A stretch of DNA of 64,000 bases from Gemmatimonadaceae bacterium (lineage in GTDB: Bacteria > Gemmatimonadota > Gemmatimonadetes > Gemmatimonadales > Gemmatimonadaceae). The DNA is taken from the NCBI GenBank assembly GCA_037721215.1, contig JBBJNV010000019.1, positions 1 to 64,000 on the forward strand, in the 5' to 3' direction. The position numbers and the translations under genes are program-made. The stretch's first letter is position 1, and each line of letters starts with the position of its first letter. The notes beneath the pieces were generated by a model. The model was given only the letters and a program-made list of their open reading frames with translations. It had not been told where the DNA came from and did not search any database. Shown here one piece after another: positions 61,748 to 64,000 of this stretch.

Positions 61748-62535
61748 GCGCAAAGACCGATATGGAGGCTGTGGCCGAGGTTGCGAGGATCGCGGGCGAC
61801 GAGGCGATGCGGCATTATGGCAGGGGTATTTCGATCGAGATGAAGGGTGATGGTTCACCCGTCACGATCGCGGATCGTGGAGCAGAGGAGCTGGCAAGGC
61901 GCTGGATCGAAGCCCGGTTTCCCGAAGATGGAATTGTGGGCGAGGAATTCGGAACGCTGAGGCCCAATGCTAAGCGCCGCTGGATCATCGACCCGATAGA
62001 CGGTACGAAGTCTTTCGTACGTACCGTGCCGCTCTGGGGAACGCTGGTTGCGATCGCCGAGGGAGACAGAGTGGTGGCTGGCGCGGCGTATTTTCCGGTG
62101 CTTGGCGAAATGGCCGTCGCGGCTGCCGGGGAAGGGTGCTGGTGGAACGACAGCCGATGCAACGTCTCATCCCTTGCCGACATCTCCGCGGCGACGGTTC
62201 TCACTAGCGACATGCAGTTCGGGATGGCTCCCGAACGCTGGGAGGGATGGAATGCGCTTAACAATGGCGGCGCGGTCAGCCGGACGTGGGGCGATTGCTA
62301 TGGTTACCTGCTCGTCGCCACCGGCAGAGCCGAAGTGATGGCTGACCCGATTGTGTCGGCGTGGGATGTGGCGGCGCTAATGCCTCTGATTACCGAGGCG
62401 GGGGGTGTCTTTACAAGCTGGGACGGTGAATCGACAGCATTCGGGGGAAGCGCGATCGCGACAAACGCGGCGCTTGCCCGCGAAGCGCGGGAAATCCTGG
62501 GCTGTCAACGCGTTCCAGAGCAGTCGCCCCGATGA
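61744..62535 (+). CDS. hisN: histidinol-phosphatase, inositol-monophosphatase family
   Basis: 263 residues. I-V-G-E-E-F-G (metal Glu), W-I-I-D-P-I-D-G-T-K-S-F-V (DPIDGT metal-binding motif) and S-A-W-D-V-A-A-L (third site). Its place inside the his operon, with no other histidinol-phosphatase there, makes HisN the best call. GTG start overlapping hisF by 4 bp. Confidence 0.9.
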   Translation: MSAKTDMEAVAEVARIAGDEAMRHYGRGISIEMKGDGSPVTIADRGAEELARRWIEARFPEDGIVGEEFGTLRPNAKRRWIIDPIDGTKSFVRTVPLWGTLVAIAEGDRVVAGAAYFPVLGEMAVAAAGEGCWWNDSRCNVSSLADISAATVLTSDMQFGMAPERWEGWNALNNGGAVSRTWGDCYGYLLVATGRAEVMADPIVSAWDVAALMPLITEAGGVFTSWDGESTAFGGSAIATNAALAREAREILGCQRVPEQSPR

Positions 62536-63185
62536 TCGACGACGTTTCCCTGATCGACATTGACTCCATCGATTTCGCCAAGGGCAATGGACTTGTCACC
62601 GTGGTGGCTCAGGATGCGACTACGGGAGCCGTACTGATGGTGGCGCACGCCGACAGGGAGGCTCTGGAGAAAACCGCCGAGACAGGTGAGATGCATTATC
62701 GCTCGCGCACGAGAGGTCTCTGGCACAAGGGCGCCACGAGTGGGAACACCCAGCGGGTGGTTTCGCTCACGGCGGACTGTGACCGCGACTCGGTGCTGGC
62801 TCGTGTTACGCCGGCCGGACCCGCGTGTCACACCCTGGATCAGTCGTGCTTTGGATCGATTGCGCTATCCGCCGATTCGCTGGGCGTACTCAGCGCAACG
62901 ATAGAATCTCGTGCGCAGGAGACAGCTGGCAATGCTGGCAATGCTGCTAATTCTGGCAATGCCGCCGACAGGAGTTACACGCGGAAGCTTCTCGAGGATC
63001 GAAATCTTCGCCTCAAGAAGATCGGTGAGGAAGCGGCCGAGCTGGTGACCGCATGCGCCGATGGCGACCGGGAGAGGGCGGGTGAGGAAGGGGCTGATCT
63101 GCTTTACCACATGCTTGTTGCACTCAGGGCACAGGGCATCACGCTCGACGACGTGCGGCGGGTGCTCGCAAAACGCGCCGGGTAG
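62532..63185 (+). CDS. hisI: bifunctional phosphoribosyl-AMP cyclohydrolase / phosphoribosyl-ATP pyrophosphatase
   Basis: 217 residues. HisI half: Y-R-S-R-T-R-G-L-W-H-K-G-A-T-S-G-N, L-T-A-D-C-D-R-D-S and C-H-T-L-D-Q-S-C (zinc and magnesium ligands). A linker with three A-G-N-A-like repeats (about 133-145), then HisE: K-K-I-G-E-E-A-A-E-L-V-T-A and A-D-L-L-Y-H-M-L-V-A-L. Catalyses steps 2 and 3. Last gene of the operon. Confidence 0.95.
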   Translation: MIDDVSLIDIDSIDFAKGNGLVTVVAQDATTGAVLMVAHADREALEKTAETGEMHYRSRTRGLWHKGATSGNTQRVVSLTADCDRDSVLARVTPAGPACHTLDQSCFGSIALSADSLGVLSATIESRAQETAGNAGNAANSGNAADRSYTRKLLEDRNLRLKKIGEEAAELVTACADGDRERAGEEGADLLYHMLVALRAQGITLDDVRRVLAKRAG

Positions 63186-63251
63186 CGGAGTTCTTCTCAG
63201 GATGCGAACTAACGCGAATACATTCCGATTTCTGGGAGCGGGCTCTACCAA

Positions 63252-64000
63252 TCAGAACCGCGTGATCAAATCCCTTCGCAGCTTCGCCGGATCCCCCACA
63301 TACGCAAACCGGATCCCCTTCATGTACTTCCTTGCAACCCGGCGTACCGCCTCCGGCGTCACACTCTTCAGCTCATCGACGAACTTTTCGGCGTTGCGGT
63401 AATCGCCCCGGTAAAGCTCCGCCCTCGCCAGAAAGTCCGCCTGAGCGCCGTTCGTCTCGTTGTCGAGGAAGTACTCGGTCAGAAACTGCTGCTCCAGCCG
63501 CTTCAGACCGTCGCGGTCGAGCAACCCGTTCTGTAGCTCGACCACCGCCGCCCTCATCAGCTTGAGCGTTGTATCCGGCGCGGTCGTGGAGACGTAGAGC
63601 CCGCCTGCACTTGCCGCACGGTCGAGAAATGGCGCGTGCACATCGTAGGTCAGATTCTGCCGAGTGCGGATCTCCGCGAACATCCGCCCCGTCAATACCG
63701 AAGTCGCGATCCGTAGTGCCTGGTAGTCCTCGCTGTTAGCGAGTGGACCACTGTAGTAACCGAGGATGTAATTCGTCGGCAATGAACGCTGCTCGACCAC
63801 CACCGCCGCAGAACTCTCTGGCAGTCGCGCTGGCGGCGTCCACTTGTAGCTGCCTGCCGGCAGAGTCGCCAGTGAACCCCGGACGAGCCTCTCGACATGT
63901 GCCCTGTCGATATTTCCGACCACCACCAGCAGCATTCTCGACTTGACTATCTGGCTGTCGTGATATGCCTTGAGCGCGGTTGCATTGAGAGAGGCGATCG
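63252..64000 (-). CDS. M16 family peptidase, C-terminal part (runs off the window)
   Basis: At least 248 residues, open to the right edge; the true start lies outside. V-V-G-N-I-D, then L-G-Y-Y-S-G-P, L-T-G-R-M-F-A-E-I-R-T-R-Q-N-L-T-Y-D-V-H-A and A-R-K-Y-M-K match the second, non-catalytic half of insulinase-like peptidases (R-x-x-x-x-L-x-Y contact). The H-x-x-E-H zinc motif would lie beyond the edge if present. Convergent with the his operon. Confidence 0.85.
   Translation of the reverse strand, partial: IASLNATALKAYHDSQIVKSRMLLVVVGNIDRAHVERLVRGSLATLPAGSYKWTPPARLPESSAAVVVEQRSLPTNYILGYYSGPLANSEDYQALRIATSVLTGRMFAEIRTRQNLTYDVHAPFLDRAASAGGLYVSTTAPDTTLKLMRAAVVELQNGLLDRDGLKRLEQQFLTEYFLDNETNGAQADFLARAELYRGDYRNAEKFVDELKSVTPEAVRRVARKYMKGIRFAYVGDPAKLRRDLITRF

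Overview
This 64 kb window is a chromosomal segment of a GC-rich, Gram-negative-type bacterium. A Gemmatimonadota-like soil bacterium is my best guess, inferred from gene content and style (complete his operon, arg cluster, MqnD menaquinone route, RskA-type anti-sigma factor, Lhr helicase, KaiC-like ATPase, lipoproteins, outer-membrane barrel). No rRNA was available to prove this. Genes are tightly packed, with many ATGA start/stop overlaps and several tail-to-tail overlaps. I saw one tRNA (Cys), no rRNA, no CRISPR array and no intact insertion sequence.

Layout. 1-0.7 kb: tRNA-Cys flanked by decayed pieces of a BrnT-type toxin gene and a tyrosine recombinase, a likely scar of an old integration. 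0.7-4.1 kb: hypothetical protein, GNAT acetyltransferase, APC permease, PAP2 phosphatase. 4.1-8.6 kb: an unassigned biosynthetic-looking locus made of two SAM methyltransferases and a PurD-like ATP-grasp enzyme (overlapping minus-strand operon), divergent from a possible 27-codon peptide gene and a haem-oxygenase-like diiron enzyme. 8.6-16.5 kb: ECF sigma/anti-sigma pair, glutamine synthetase, zinc-ribbon protein, mqnD, an AT-hook/acidic/repeat protein, alpha/beta hydrolase, MerR regulator. 16.5-26.5 kb: Lhr helicase, phospholipase-D-family cardiolipin synthase, a chromosomal RepA-like protein, S41 protease, slipin, small zinc ribbon. 26.6-33.2 kb: KaiC-like ATPase with a small partner and a PAS-GAF histidine kinase, then an orphan LigD-type polymerase and an NrtR-type regulator. 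33.4-41.8 kb: GH3 lipoprotein, YggX-like protein, aldo/keto reductase, a thioredoxin/NHL-repeat protein with an in-frame UGA at the first redox cysteine, an MBL hydrolase, a histone-H1-like protein, an esterase and a Crp/Fnr regulator.

42-48.9 kb is the arginine cluster: argR, argC, argB, argD and an Smr-domain gene on the minus strand, facing away from argGH, with ARG-box-like operators in front of argC and argG. 49-55.5 kb holds an outer-membrane protein, a small hypothetical gene, a cold-shock protein, ispG, an HD-domain hydrolase, a free-methionine-R-sulfoxide reductase, a degenerate BY-kinase-like protein and a cupredoxin lipoprotein. 55.7-63.2 kb is a complete nine-gene histidine operon (hisG-D-C-H-A-B-F-N-IE) led by a promoter, a His-rich leader peptide and a terminator-type hairpin, i.e. 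classical attenuation. An M16 peptidase runs off the right edge.

Most notable: (1) the probable selenoprotein at 36822-38276 with a bacterial SECIS-like hairpin; (2) the HDO/ATP-grasp/methyltransferase locus at 4.1-8.6 kb; (3) the his leader/attenuator.
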